From: Flavobacteriaceae bacterium
Lineage (GTDB): Bacteria > Bacteroidota > Bacteroidia > Flavobacteriales > Flavobacteriaceae
Assembly (NCBI GenBank): GCA_947488595.1
Contig: CANKZI010000001.1
Span: 1-64,000, forward strand
Length of the DNA: 64,000 nt
Direction of reading: 5' to 3'
A model generated the notes under the pieces. The model did not search any database, was not told the DNA's origin, and saw nothing but the letters and a program-made list of their open reading frames with translations. Of this stretch, positions 42,870-51,227 are shown in pieces (positions within the stretch are counted from its first letter, which is position 1; each line of letters opens with the position of its first letter). The translations under genes and the position numbers were made by a program.

Positions 42870-44648
42870 CTAATTTTTTGGAATACTAATTTGAATAATT
42901 GTTCCTTGATTAAGCACGCTGTTGATTTCGAAAATTCCTTTGTAGTTGAGAATTCTCTTTTCAATATTTTCGAGACCAAATCCTTTTGGCGTTTCGCGCT
43001 CATTTATACCAACACCATCATCGGTAAACTGAAATTGGTAATTGTCATTGTAACTATAAAATTCTATAGTAATATGGTCTGATTTGCCATGTTTTACTGC
43101 ATTGTTAATAAGCTCTAAAGCGATAAGGTACATATCATAAACCCAAATTTCATTAATATTCTCAGGAAAATCATAAGCAAAAAACTCAATTTTTAAATGG
43201 GGTAATCCTGCATTAAGGATGTAAATTTGACTTTGTAAACTGTCTAATAATGCGCCATCATCAAGGGATTTGGGTAAAATTTGATGTGATATTTCTCTAA
43301 TATCAGCCGCAAGTTCTTGAATATTAGCTTCGGCAAGTGTCGTATTATTTAGCTTGAAGAGCTGCAAAACATGTGCAATTTTACTTCCTAAATTATCGTG
43401 AATTATGTTGGCAATATTGCGACGTTCTCTAATTTGAACTTGTGTTATGACCTTAATTGAATTTTCTTTTTCGGTTAAAATTTCAAGGTTTAAAGCAACG
43501 TTTTTTTGATACGTCTCGATATACTTTTTGGTTAGTACATACCCAAAAAAAACTACTTCATACAATCCAATATAGATGACCCAATCCTCGTGCAAATCGA
43601 AGGTAATAATACTAAACGATTTTAAAACAAAATAGCCCCCCCATAGAAAATGAGGAAAAAAAGCAAAGAGCACGTACAGACTGTTTCTTTTATTTATTTT
43701 ATAGTTTTTAATTGATGCCAATAGTATTGTTATATAAATAATTAAAAAAGTACTGTAGGTAAGGTAGAAAAACAATTGCAATATCTTTACACTATTTGTG
43801 TACAACACGACAAAGCTTGATAGTATTGACACAAAAATTATTAAATTACAATAGTAAATAATTTTATGTTTTTGAGGTTGGTTCTTTTTTAACTCCAAAA
43901 AATCCATCATGAAATAACTTAAACTAATGAACCAAAAGCAAGAAGTGTAAATTTGCAGTTCGCTAAAATATATGAATTCGTTAAATAAGTTGTTTTTAAG
44001 GTAGTTAGAAATTACTGTAATGTATACTATCGTAAGAATGGAGTATAAAATGTATTTTAAAATCAAGGTACTTTTAGTGATAAAGTAAATAATGAAATTG
44101 AAAATTAATAAAAAAAGGATACTTCCCAAAAAAAGCGTTATGAAGGATGTTTTCTTCAAGGAACTGCTTGATAAAGTTTTTTCATCTTCAAAACTGTATG
44201 AAAATTCAAAAAAAGAGATTTCTTTTTTCAATTTAACTTGAATTGTTCTGTCTTCATTCGGCTTTAATGTAATACTAAAACATTGTCCGTTGATAAACGG
44301 ACTAACAAATTTGGTTCTATCTCCTAAAAGTTCTATTTTGTTTCCATCATAAAAAAACAAACTATCGATGTGGTTGTTATCAAAGCACAGCCAGGTTTTT
44401 ATATCATGCTTTACATCAGTATTTTTTATCTTAAAAACGCACCAAATCGATGCATGATTGTTATAACCAATGTTTAATTTGTTGTTTACAAACGGATAAA
44501 ATGTTTTGGTTTTTAGTGAAGAAAGGGTGTAAGTCGAATTCCAATCAACAGTGTATTTACCATCAATTTTCAGCTGATCTTTTTCCGTTGAAAACGAAAA
44601 ATTGAAAACAAATAAAAAACTAAGAAAATAAATTATTTTCATTGGCAA
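42870..44648 (-). CDS. Sensor histidine kinase, NarL/LytS-like type with 7TMR-DISM input
   Basis: A 592-residue membrane protein. The signal-like start (1-20) leads into an extracytoplasmic 7TMR-DISM-type beta domain (about 25-155). Several membrane helices follow, between about 165 and 375. The cytoplasmic part has the HisKA_3 helix ERRNIANIIHDNLGSKIAH with phospho-acceptor His417. It also has an ATPase domain with LIALELINNAVKHG (N box) and FTDDGVGI and GFGLENIEKR (G boxes). The stimulus is unknown. The gene starts 29 bases inside the response-regulator gene upstream (ATG 44648; a second ATG at 44642 is possible), so the two are translated together. Confidence 0.9.
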   Translation of the reverse strand: MPMKIIYFLSFLFVFNFSFSTEKDQLKIDGKYTVDWNSTYTLSSLKTKTFYPFVNNKLNIGYNNHASIWCVFKIKNTDVKHDIKTWLCFDNNHIDSLFFYDGNKIELLGDRTKFVSPFINGQCFSITLKPNEDRTIQVKLKKEISFFEFSYSFEDEKTLSSSSLKKTSFITLFLGSILFLLIFNFIIYFITKSTLILKYILYSILTIVYITVISNYLKNNLFNEFIYFSELQIYTSCFWFISLSYFMMDFLELKKNQPQKHKIIYYCNLIIFVSILSSFVVLYTNSVKILQLFFYLTYSTFLIIYITILLASIKNYKINKRNSLYVLFAFFPHFLWGGYFVLKSFSIITFDLHEDWVIYIGLYEVVFFGYVLTKKYIETYQKNVALNLEILTEKENSIKVITQVQIRERRNIANIIHDNLGSKIAHVLQLFKLNNTTLAEANIQELAADIREISHQILPKSLDDGALLDSLQSQIYILNAGLPHLKIEFFAYDFPENINEIWVYDMYLIALELINNAVKHGKSDHITIEFYSYNDNYQFQFTDDGVGINERETPKGFGLENIEKRILNYKGIFEINSVLNQGTIIQISIPKN

Positions 44649-45255
44649 ATTTTATGAGCGTACTATTGCTGTTTATTTCTAACTTTCTGTTGATGTTTTT
44701 ACGATGCGTATCGACAGTATTTTTTGTGATAAACAAAAGTTGCGCAATTTCTTTACTGGTTTTACCTTCGACAATATATTTAATAATTTCCTTTTCTTGG
44801 TTGGATAATCTAAATTTATTGACAACAGCTTCATCAACAGTCATAAATTCATTTATAGCTTTATTACTGTTTTTGTTGGTGTAAAAAGGAAAACTATTTT
44901 CAAGTTCTATGACGTTAATAAGTTCCTCAGAAGTTGTTTCTTTTTTTAAGAAAGCATTAATGCCTGATTTTTCTGCTTTTCTTATTAAGAAATCTTCATA
45001 ATAAGCGGTAAGGATAATAATTTTTGCCTCTATTAGTTGGAGTTTTAATTCCTCTATCAGCACAAAACCATCAACATTGTCAATGTTTAAATCACAAATA
45101 AAAACATCTACTTTATTTTGTTGGATATAGGCTTTGCAGGATTGCGAATCACTGAAAGCAACTACGTTGTAACCTGCTCCAAACTTACTTAGAATTTCAG
45201 ATAATCCACTTAAAAAAAGAGTATGGTCGTCGCATATGACGATGTTTTTTATCAT
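44620..45255 (-). CDS. Response regulator with LuxR-type DNA-binding domain
   Basis: A 211-residue NarL-type transcription factor. The receiver domain (1-120) has acidic residues Asp9/Asp10, the phosphorylation site Asp55 in VFICDLN, and the conserved Lys near 105. The linker leads to a LuxR-type helix-turn-helix at about 150-208: LSNQEKEIIKYIVEGKTSKEIA, then TKNTVDTHRKNI. It lies upstream of and overlaps the kinase gene by 29 bases. Targets unknown. Confidence 0.93.
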   Translation of the reverse strand: MIKNIVICDDHTLFLSGLSEILSKFGAGYNVVAFSDSQSCKAYIQQNKVDVFICDLNIDNVDGFVLIEELKLQLIEAKIIILTAYYEDFLIRKAEKSGINAFLKKETTSEELINVIELENSFPFYTNKNSNKAINEFMTVDEAVVNKFRLSNQEKEIIKYIVEGKTSKEIAQLLFITKNTVDTHRKNINRKLEINSNSTLIKFANENNLFS

Positions 45256-45345
45256 TCTTACGAATTTAACTATAAAATTAACTGCATTGGTAAATGTAAA
45301 AGTAACAAAAAATCAATTATTTTATTAATTGCTGTAATATTCACA

Positions 45346-47604
45346 TCACTTTCCAATACTCGCCTTAAACATTCGCAATTCGTCCCAAGTGAATTGATCG
45401 CCTGTTTTTTCTTTTAATGGCGCCAAACTTTCTTCCTTGTAACCAATAAAAGCTATGGCGAGTGCAATAATTTTATCTTCCGACAAAACTTCGGAAATGG
45501 ATATGGCTTTGCTCTCGATAAGTTTGGCAATATGACTGTTTATTGTTTGTGGCGTAAGTTTTCTAATAGCTGAAATGGCTTTGATGCTATTTTTTTGTTG
45601 CCATAATTCGTAGGTTTCTTCAACTGTTGATTTTTTGGTAGCTTTGGTTTTCTTTTTCGAAGTATAGCGTTGCACATCAAAATCTTCTTCGATTAAGGCG
45701 CTGTTTTTGTTTTTAAATTCCTCACGAATAAAATCAACCTTTATTGATTTATAATTGCTAATACTGTCGGAATGTAAGGTGGCTTTTGAAATCTCAGAAC
45801 CACTCATCACGGTTTCTACAAGCAATTTGGCGCGCATTAGCCGATGAACGGCACGAATTTGAAGTTCTTCTAAAACCAATAAAGCTTCATAAAGTCCTTT
45901 TGCTTTTTTAATGCGTTGCACTTCTTCTAATTTCCACAAGACATCATCTACCATTTTATCCATTGGTACAATGAAATAATTGTACGCGGCATTCATCCTT
46001 TCGGAAACCCGATTGATATCAAAATCATCTTGATGAAAAAGTTGGTCCAGTTGCGACATGAATTTGGTTGATGGCACCAGCAAATTCCAGATCACTCCAG
46101 ACTGTTCTTTTGCCCAAATGCCATGACTTGATTTTTCTGTATGCTCTTGAAAATCAAATTGATGGTTGCGCCATTCTTGCGCCAAATCATTCCAATCAAA
46201 ACTGTTTTTAAGATAAATGTGAATAAACCGTTTTGTTTCAGAAGCCAAAGTACTTTTTAAAATAACATCATCTGCTTTGTTCAATGCATAATCCATTACA
46301 TCTTGATCATTCGAGATACCATTCATCTGCAAAGGAGAAAGCAAAACGAGCCCGTTTAACGAACGCAATCTCGACAAAGCGACATACGCTTGTCCGGGCA
46401 TGAAAACTTGCGACACGTCGAGCGCAGCTTTGTCAAAAGTTAATCCTTGACTTTTATGAACAGTAATTGCCCAAGCGAGTTTTATCGGATAATGAACAAA
46501 AGTGCCTAAAACTGTTTCTTCAATTTCTTTTGAGTTTGGATTTACGGCATATTTGATGTTTTGCCACTCTTGTTTTTCAACGATAATGGATTTATTTTCT
46601 TCTTGAAAATAGACAACAATTTCTTGATCAGACAAAGATGTGATAGCACCCATTTTTCCGTTAAAATACCTTTTCTCAATAGACAAATCATTTTTAACAA
46701 ACATGACTTGTGCGCCAATTTTGAGTTGGAGCGTGGCTTCGAGCGGGAAAATTTTTTCTGGAAAATCATCCACAATCTCCGCGTGGTACTGCACTAATTT
46801 TCCATTCAAATCTTGGAGTGCTTTGGCGTTGATACTATCAGCTTTGGCGTTGTGGGTGGTCAAAGTAATGTAACCGGGATTTCCTTTTAAATCAAAATTG
46901 GGCTGAACATACTGGTTTAAAACTTCGATGTCATTTGATGTAATATGGTTGTTCCGCAAATTATTTAATACCGAAATAAAGCGATCATCGGTCTGCCTGA
47001 AAATTTTAGACAACTCGATATAAAGCGGTGGATTTTGCTGCACCACATGCGAATGAAAGAAAAATTTTCCTTTGTAATAATTTTTCAAAGTACGCCATTC
47101 GTCATCACGAACAACGGGAGGTAGTTGCAATAAATCGCCAATAAAAAGTACTTGAACACCTCCAAATGGTAATCGTTTTTTGCGAATACTTTGCATTACA
47201 CAATCGATAGCATCAAGCAAATCGGCACGTAACATGCTTACTTCGTCAATAATTAGCAATTCCATGTTTTGAATGACCAACTTTTTTTGTCCGCTCATCT
47301 TAAAAACACGACGTAACGTATTGGGCGTTTCGAATTTTATATTGTCAGAAAAATTAGTTGCATTGTTATCGGGAATGAATCCGCCGAAAGGCAATTGAAA
47401 CATCGAATGAATGGTGACACCACCTGCATTAAGCGCTGCAATCCCTGTTGGTGCAACGACAACGGTGTTTTTATGGGTGGTTTGTATGATTTCTCGCAGT
47501 AACGTTGTTTTGCCTGTTCCGGCCTTTCCGGTTAAGAAAACAGAGCGCTGGGTTTGATTGATAAAGCGTAGTGTGTAGTCGGCGGCTTCGGAAATGGATT
47601 GCAT
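45346..47604 (-). CDS. PIF1/RecD2-like DNA helicase with C-terminal HTH
   Basis: A 752-residue superfamily 1B helicase. Walker A is GKAGTGKT (residues 26-33). Walker B is LLIIDEVSML (about 116). Further motifs are FIGDLLQLPPV, the FRQTDDRF block and TVHKSQGLTFDKA (motif V) with YVALSRLRSL (motif VI). The C-terminus (about 655-752) carries a helix-turn-helix resembling the RecQ-associated HTH_40: EETYELWQQ, LTPQTINSHIAKLIES. A role in replication-fork maintenance or G-quadruplex unwinding is known for the family but not shown here. It stands alone. Confidence 0.88.
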   Translation of the reverse strand: MQSISEAADYTLRFINQTQRSVFLTGKAGTGKTTLLREIIQTTHKNTVVVAPTGIAALNAGGVTIHSMFQLPFGGFIPDNNATNFSDNIKFETPNTLRRVFKMSGQKKLVIQNMELLIIDEVSMLRADLLDAIDCVMQSIRKKRLPFGGVQVLFIGDLLQLPPVVRDDEWRTLKNYYKGKFFFHSHVVQQNPPLYIELSKIFRQTDDRFISVLNNLRNNHITSNDIEVLNQYVQPNFDLKGNPGYITLTTHNAKADSINAKALQDLNGKLVQYHAEIVDDFPEKIFPLEATLQLKIGAQVMFVKNDLSIEKRYFNGKMGAITSLSDQEIVVYFQEENKSIIVEKQEWQNIKYAVNPNSKEIEETVLGTFVHYPIKLAWAITVHKSQGLTFDKAALDVSQVFMPGQAYVALSRLRSLNGLVLLSPLQMNGISNDQDVMDYALNKADDVILKSTLASETKRFIHIYLKNSFDWNDLAQEWRNHQFDFQEHTEKSSHGIWAKEQSGVIWNLLVPSTKFMSQLDQLFHQDDFDINRVSERMNAAYNYFIVPMDKMVDDVLWKLEEVQRIKKAKGLYEALLVLEELQIRAVHRLMRAKLLVETVMSGSEISKATLHSDSISNYKSIKVDFIREEFKNKNSALIEEDFDVQRYTSKKKTKATKKSTVEETYELWQQKNSIKAISAIRKLTPQTINSHIAKLIESKAISISEVLSEDKIIALAIAFIGYKEESLAPLKEKTGDQFTWDELRMFKASIGK

Positions 47605-47661
47605 TGGCGTAGAATTATTCTATAAAAATATTGAAAATATATTGAATTTAGACTATATCAA

Positions 47662-47693
47662 ATAAAAAAGGCTTCCGTTTCCGGAAGCCTTTA
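47662..47693 (-). terminator. Terminator of the T9SS protein gene
   Basis: AAAGGCTTCCG and CGGAAGCCTTT pair perfectly over 11 bp around a 4-nt loop, followed on the minus strand by TTTTTTATTT. It begins 20 bases after the stop at 47715. Confidence 0.92.
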
Positions 47694-47714
47694 AAAAAGT
47701 TTTATAAAAACGGT

Positions 47715-50700
47715 TTAGTTTTTAAAGAATTTTTTAGTTTCAACTGAATTAGTTGTAGGATTGATAAATCTAACTACATAAAGACCTTTAGGCAATCTTG
47801 ATGTATTAGTATTTACTGTATTGTTTCCTTTTTGTAAGTTATGTTTTTCTTCACTTACTACGTTTCCGTTGAAAGCGTAAACCACAACCGTTAATTCTGA
47901 AGCAGCAGCAGCATTGATATCAATGTTGAAGTTGCTAGAAGATGGGTTAGGATACAACTCAGAATAAGTTACTAAAGAAGTTTTCACTTCTTGTTCTGCA
48001 CTTACACCTCTACCAACACAAGCTTGTTTGGTTAAGGCAACTGATCTGCTAGGTCCATCAACACCACAAAGACTAACCGCTCTAACAAATAATGTAGACG
48101 ATGTCGCTACGGCATTAGAGAACTCAATTACTACTGAGTTTGTTCCTTGACCACTCACAATGGTTGCACCAGCTGGAGCTGTCCAAACATATGAAGACAC
48201 CAAAGGACTTGTTGGTGTACTGTAAGTATACTGTCCACATGAAATGGTAGTTGGACCAGATACTGTAGCTGGTCTTTCAGGTGTAGTAAAGATAGTCAAA
48301 CCTTTAGAAGTAGCACTGGTTGAACAAGCAGTTACTGAAAATACCTGAACCAAACCTGAACCTGATACATAACCTTGTGGGAAAACTACCGAGAATGAAG
48401 TCTCAGTTGTTGACAAAACATTCAATGTATTTGATGGGTACAAAGCAGAAGTAACAATACTTCCTGCAGGTGCTGAAATTAAATATGATGTGGCTTCTGC
48501 AGCAGCAAAGTTATAGTTATAAGTGTTACCAGCACAAATAGCATATCTTTGACCGCTAAGTGATGAAGGAGGAACTGGAACTGATCTTTGAACAGTTCTA
48601 ACTCTAGCAGCACTTGCTCCGATGGCATTAACTGCTTTAGCAGTAACGGTTCCGTTAGTTGTAAGTGATGCATAATTCACAGTAATTGAAGTTCCATTAG
48701 ATGCTCCGATAATTGAAGCTCCTGCTGGAACAGTCCACAAATACGAATTGGTATCAGGAACTGCTGGAATAGTGTAGGTAACATTTGTATTTGTTCCAAT
48801 AACCAAACATACATTATATAATGAAGCGGTAAGTGATGCAGGTACTGCAGGCGCTTGTTTGGTCAACACGATATTTCTTGATGTTGAAACACCACAACCC
48901 GCAACTGTTTGTGCAGATATAGTGAAATTTCCTGCAGCATTAGAAAAGTTTTCAAAGCTAACTACAATAGCAGTAGTTCCATGACCTGACAAAATTTGAA
49001 CTCCTTGTGGTACTTCCCAAATATAAGAAGAAGCGCCTGCAACTGAATTAAAAGAAAATCTAACTGGTGTAGCAGTTCCTACATATTTACCTAAATATGT
49101 TGGGCTAACCGCTGAGCTATTAGCAGTGATGCTAATGGTTCCAGGAGATCTTGGCAATTCTGTTGGCAAGTTCAATGATCTTACAGCACTAGCACATCCA
49201 GCAGCTGAAAATGACTGTACTGTTATAGCACCGATAGAAGTACCATTAGGTACTACATTAGCAAAGTTTACAACGATGCTCAAACCGTTAGCAGCAGTAG
49301 ATATCAAGTTTACTCCAGCAGGAACAGTCCATACATAGCTAGCAGCGTTTGCAGCTGCTGCAATAGAATAAGTTTCTTGCGTAGTAGTACCAATTCTGCT
49401 ACAAAGCGTAGTGATATTTCCTGTGATTCCACCAGGAGTTGATGGAACAACTGTAGTGTTAACAACGATAAGCGCTCTTGGGCCTTCCTCGCCATTAAGT
49501 ACTTGAGATACATAATAATTTTTAGCTCCAATTGTAGTGGTTGAAGGAACTGGTGCAGTTGTAGAAGCTGTACCTCCAGTAGCTACTGTGTACCATCTTA
49601 ATTCTGTAGCTCCATAAGTTAATGTTGCAGACAATGCAGGAGCAACTTGATTTCTACAAGCGTTAACAGGAGAAACTACAGTTGGGGCAACCACTTCTAA
49701 AATGCCACTAAAAAAAGAATCAGAGAAATCAGATCCTGATAATAATGGAGAGTTTGCGGCTGGTCTGTAATCAAGACCTGTGTAAGATCCTAAATTTGAG
49801 TTGTTGTATGGCAATGTCATCAAACCTGAATTATTAGTCAAAGTTGTGTTTCCATTGGCAGCATACCAAGTAGTCAAATTGAAGTTAGCATTATTCCCTG
49901 CTGTAATAGTTCCTGGCGAAGTAATTTGTAATGTTTTGCTTACAATACCAGCCATAATGTTGTTTTTCCATACTAAATTACCAGCAACAGCAGCATTTTC
50001 ACAAGCTACACCGTCAATATGAAGTCCTTCTTGGAAATCAGTAAAAACTGAGTTGTAAATTTTCATTTCAGATGCTTTTCTTAAACGAGCAACTCTTCTG
50101 TAACCTGCTGCTATTGTACCAGTGTTACGGAAACTTGGTCCAACCATAGTTACATTTGAGAAAATAGCACTAGTACGTGGTGTATTTGTATTTCCAGGGT
50201 TGTTGTTATCACACTCAAAACCTTCAGAAGTAGAAATTGCAGGTGCATCAGCAACTTGAGGATCTCTTACTGCTAAAGCAAACTGAACACGACCATTAAA
50301 ACCGTTATCCGTATCAAAATCATCATCTAGAGTTCTGAAAGAAACCAAGTGTGTACAATCAACTGAACCACCAAACCATTCGAAACCATCATCATTGATG
50401 TGAGAAACTTGTACATAGTCGATAGTTGTTCCTCTACCAACTGCACCCATTGTCAAACCGTTGATTTCGCTGTTTGCAGCAAATACGTAACCACCAAATT
50501 CAATACGAATGTACTTTAATGTTCCAGAATTGTCATTGTCATCTGGAGTTAAACCACCACCAAATTGTGTATCAGCACTAGAGGTTATACCCTCAATGTT
50601 GTTAACACCGTTATTGATGTTTAATGAACCTTTACCCAAAAGAATAATTCCACCCCAATCACCTTTTGCTCTAGCACCAACGGCTTTATCAGAAGTAAAT

Positions 50701-51074
50701 ACGATTGGATTTGCAGCAGTACCAATGGCATTTAATTTTGCTCCTTTGGTAATTACTAATGCAGAACCAGTATTGTCACCAAGAATTTTAGTACCGGCTT
50801 CAATAGTCAAAGTAGCATTGTTTTTTACATAAACCAATCCAGACAACAAATAAGTGTTGTTAGCTGTCCAAGTTGTGTTTGTAGTAATCGCGCTGTTAAC
50901 TGTAACGTTAGCAACAGGATAAATAGCATTTTGTGGGTCAAAATTGGTCCACGAATCAGTCCACATTGCTGCGGGAGCTGGAGCAAACGCGCCACGATAA
51001 GTGGTTGGCGTAATCTGGGCATTCATGAATCCGCATACTAGCGTAAGCAGAAGCAAGGCATAATTTTTTTTCAT
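47715..51074 (-). CDS. Large secreted T9SS type A sorting-domain protein
   Basis: A 1119-residue protein, secreted across both membranes. Residues 1-19 are a signal peptide ending FMNA. The N-terminal part (about 20-450) has LTIEAGTKILGDNTGSALVITKG and GDWGGIILLGKG with many short strands, resembling a right-handed beta-helix. From about 470 to 1030 there are tandem PKD-like modules with ratios of SYVWTVPAG and YIWEVPQG. The last 80 residues (1040-1119) are the T9SS CTD: LYPNPSSSNF, VYAFNGNVV, LPKGLYVVRF and TKKFF. It lies downstream of a TonB-receptor gene. Ligand and function unknown. Confidence 0.88.
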   Translation of the reverse strand: MKKNYALLLLTLVCGFMNAQITPTTYRGAFAPAPAAMWTDSWTNFDPQNAIYPVANVTVNSAITTNTTWTANNTYLLSGLVYVKNNATLTIEAGTKILGDNTGSALVITKGAKLNAIGTAANPIVFTSDKAVGARAKGDWGGIILLGKGSLNINNGVNNIEGITSSADTQFGGGLTPDDNDNSGTLKYIRIEFGGYVFAANSEINGLTMGAVGRGTTIDYVQVSHINDDGFEWFGGSVDCTHLVSFRTLDDDFDTDNGFNGRVQFALAVRDPQVADAPAISTSEGFECDNNNPGNTNTPRTSAIFSNVTMVGPSFRNTGTIAAGYRRVARLRKASEMKIYNSVFTDFQEGLHIDGVACENAAVAGNLVWKNNIMAGIVSKTLQITSPGTITAGNNANFNLTTWYAANGNTTLTNNSGLMTLPYNNSNLGSYTGLDYRPAANSPLLSGSDFSDSFFSGILEVVAPTVVSPVNACRNQVAPALSATLTYGATELRWYTVATGGTASTTAPVPSTTTIGAKNYYVSQVLNGEEGPRALIVVNTTVVPSTPGGITGNITTLCSRIGTTTQETYSIAAAANAASYVWTVPAGVNLISTAANGLSIVVNFANVVPNGTSIGAITVQSFSAAGCASAVRSLNLPTELPRSPGTISITANSSAVSPTYLGKYVGTATPVRFSFNSVAGASSYIWEVPQGVQILSGHGTTAIVVSFENFSNAAGNFTISAQTVAGCGVSTSRNIVLTKQAPAVPASLTASLYNVCLVIGTNTNVTYTIPAVPDTNSYLWTVPAGASIIGASNGTSITVNYASLTTNGTVTAKAVNAIGASAARVRTVQRSVPVPPSSLSGQRYAICAGNTYNYNFAAAEATSYLISAPAGSIVTSALYPSNTLNVLSTTETSFSVVFPQGYVSGSGLVQVFSVTACSTSATSKGLTIFTTPERPATVSGPTTISCGQYTYSTPTSPLVSSYVWTAPAGATIVSGQGTNSVVIEFSNAVATSSTLFVRAVSLCGVDGPSRSVALTKQACVGRGVSAEQEVKTSLVTYSELYPNPSSSNFNIDINAAAASELTVVVYAFNGNVVSEEKHNLQKGNNTVNTNTSRLPKGLYVVRFINPTTNSVETKKFFKN

Positions 51075-51107
51075 TTTTAATTGAAATTAAAGTGAGTTTA
51101 TAATGTT

Positions 51108-51115
51108 CAAATTTA
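51108..51115 (-). promoter_or_regulatory. Putative -7 element for the T9SS protein gene
   Basis: Minus-strand TAAATTTG, 33 bases before the ATG at 51074, is a TAnnTTTG match. No well-spaced -33 box found. It suggests separate transcription from the receptor gene upstream, though co-transcription is possible. Confidence 0.45.
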
Positions 51116-51227
51116 CTTTGAAAATACCACCCAGATTTTAACATCAATTTATTAAAAAGTTAATAAAATATTACCATATATAGCATTAAAAATAAATTTG
51201 TTAGCGTTAATTTAACAAAAGAAGTTC

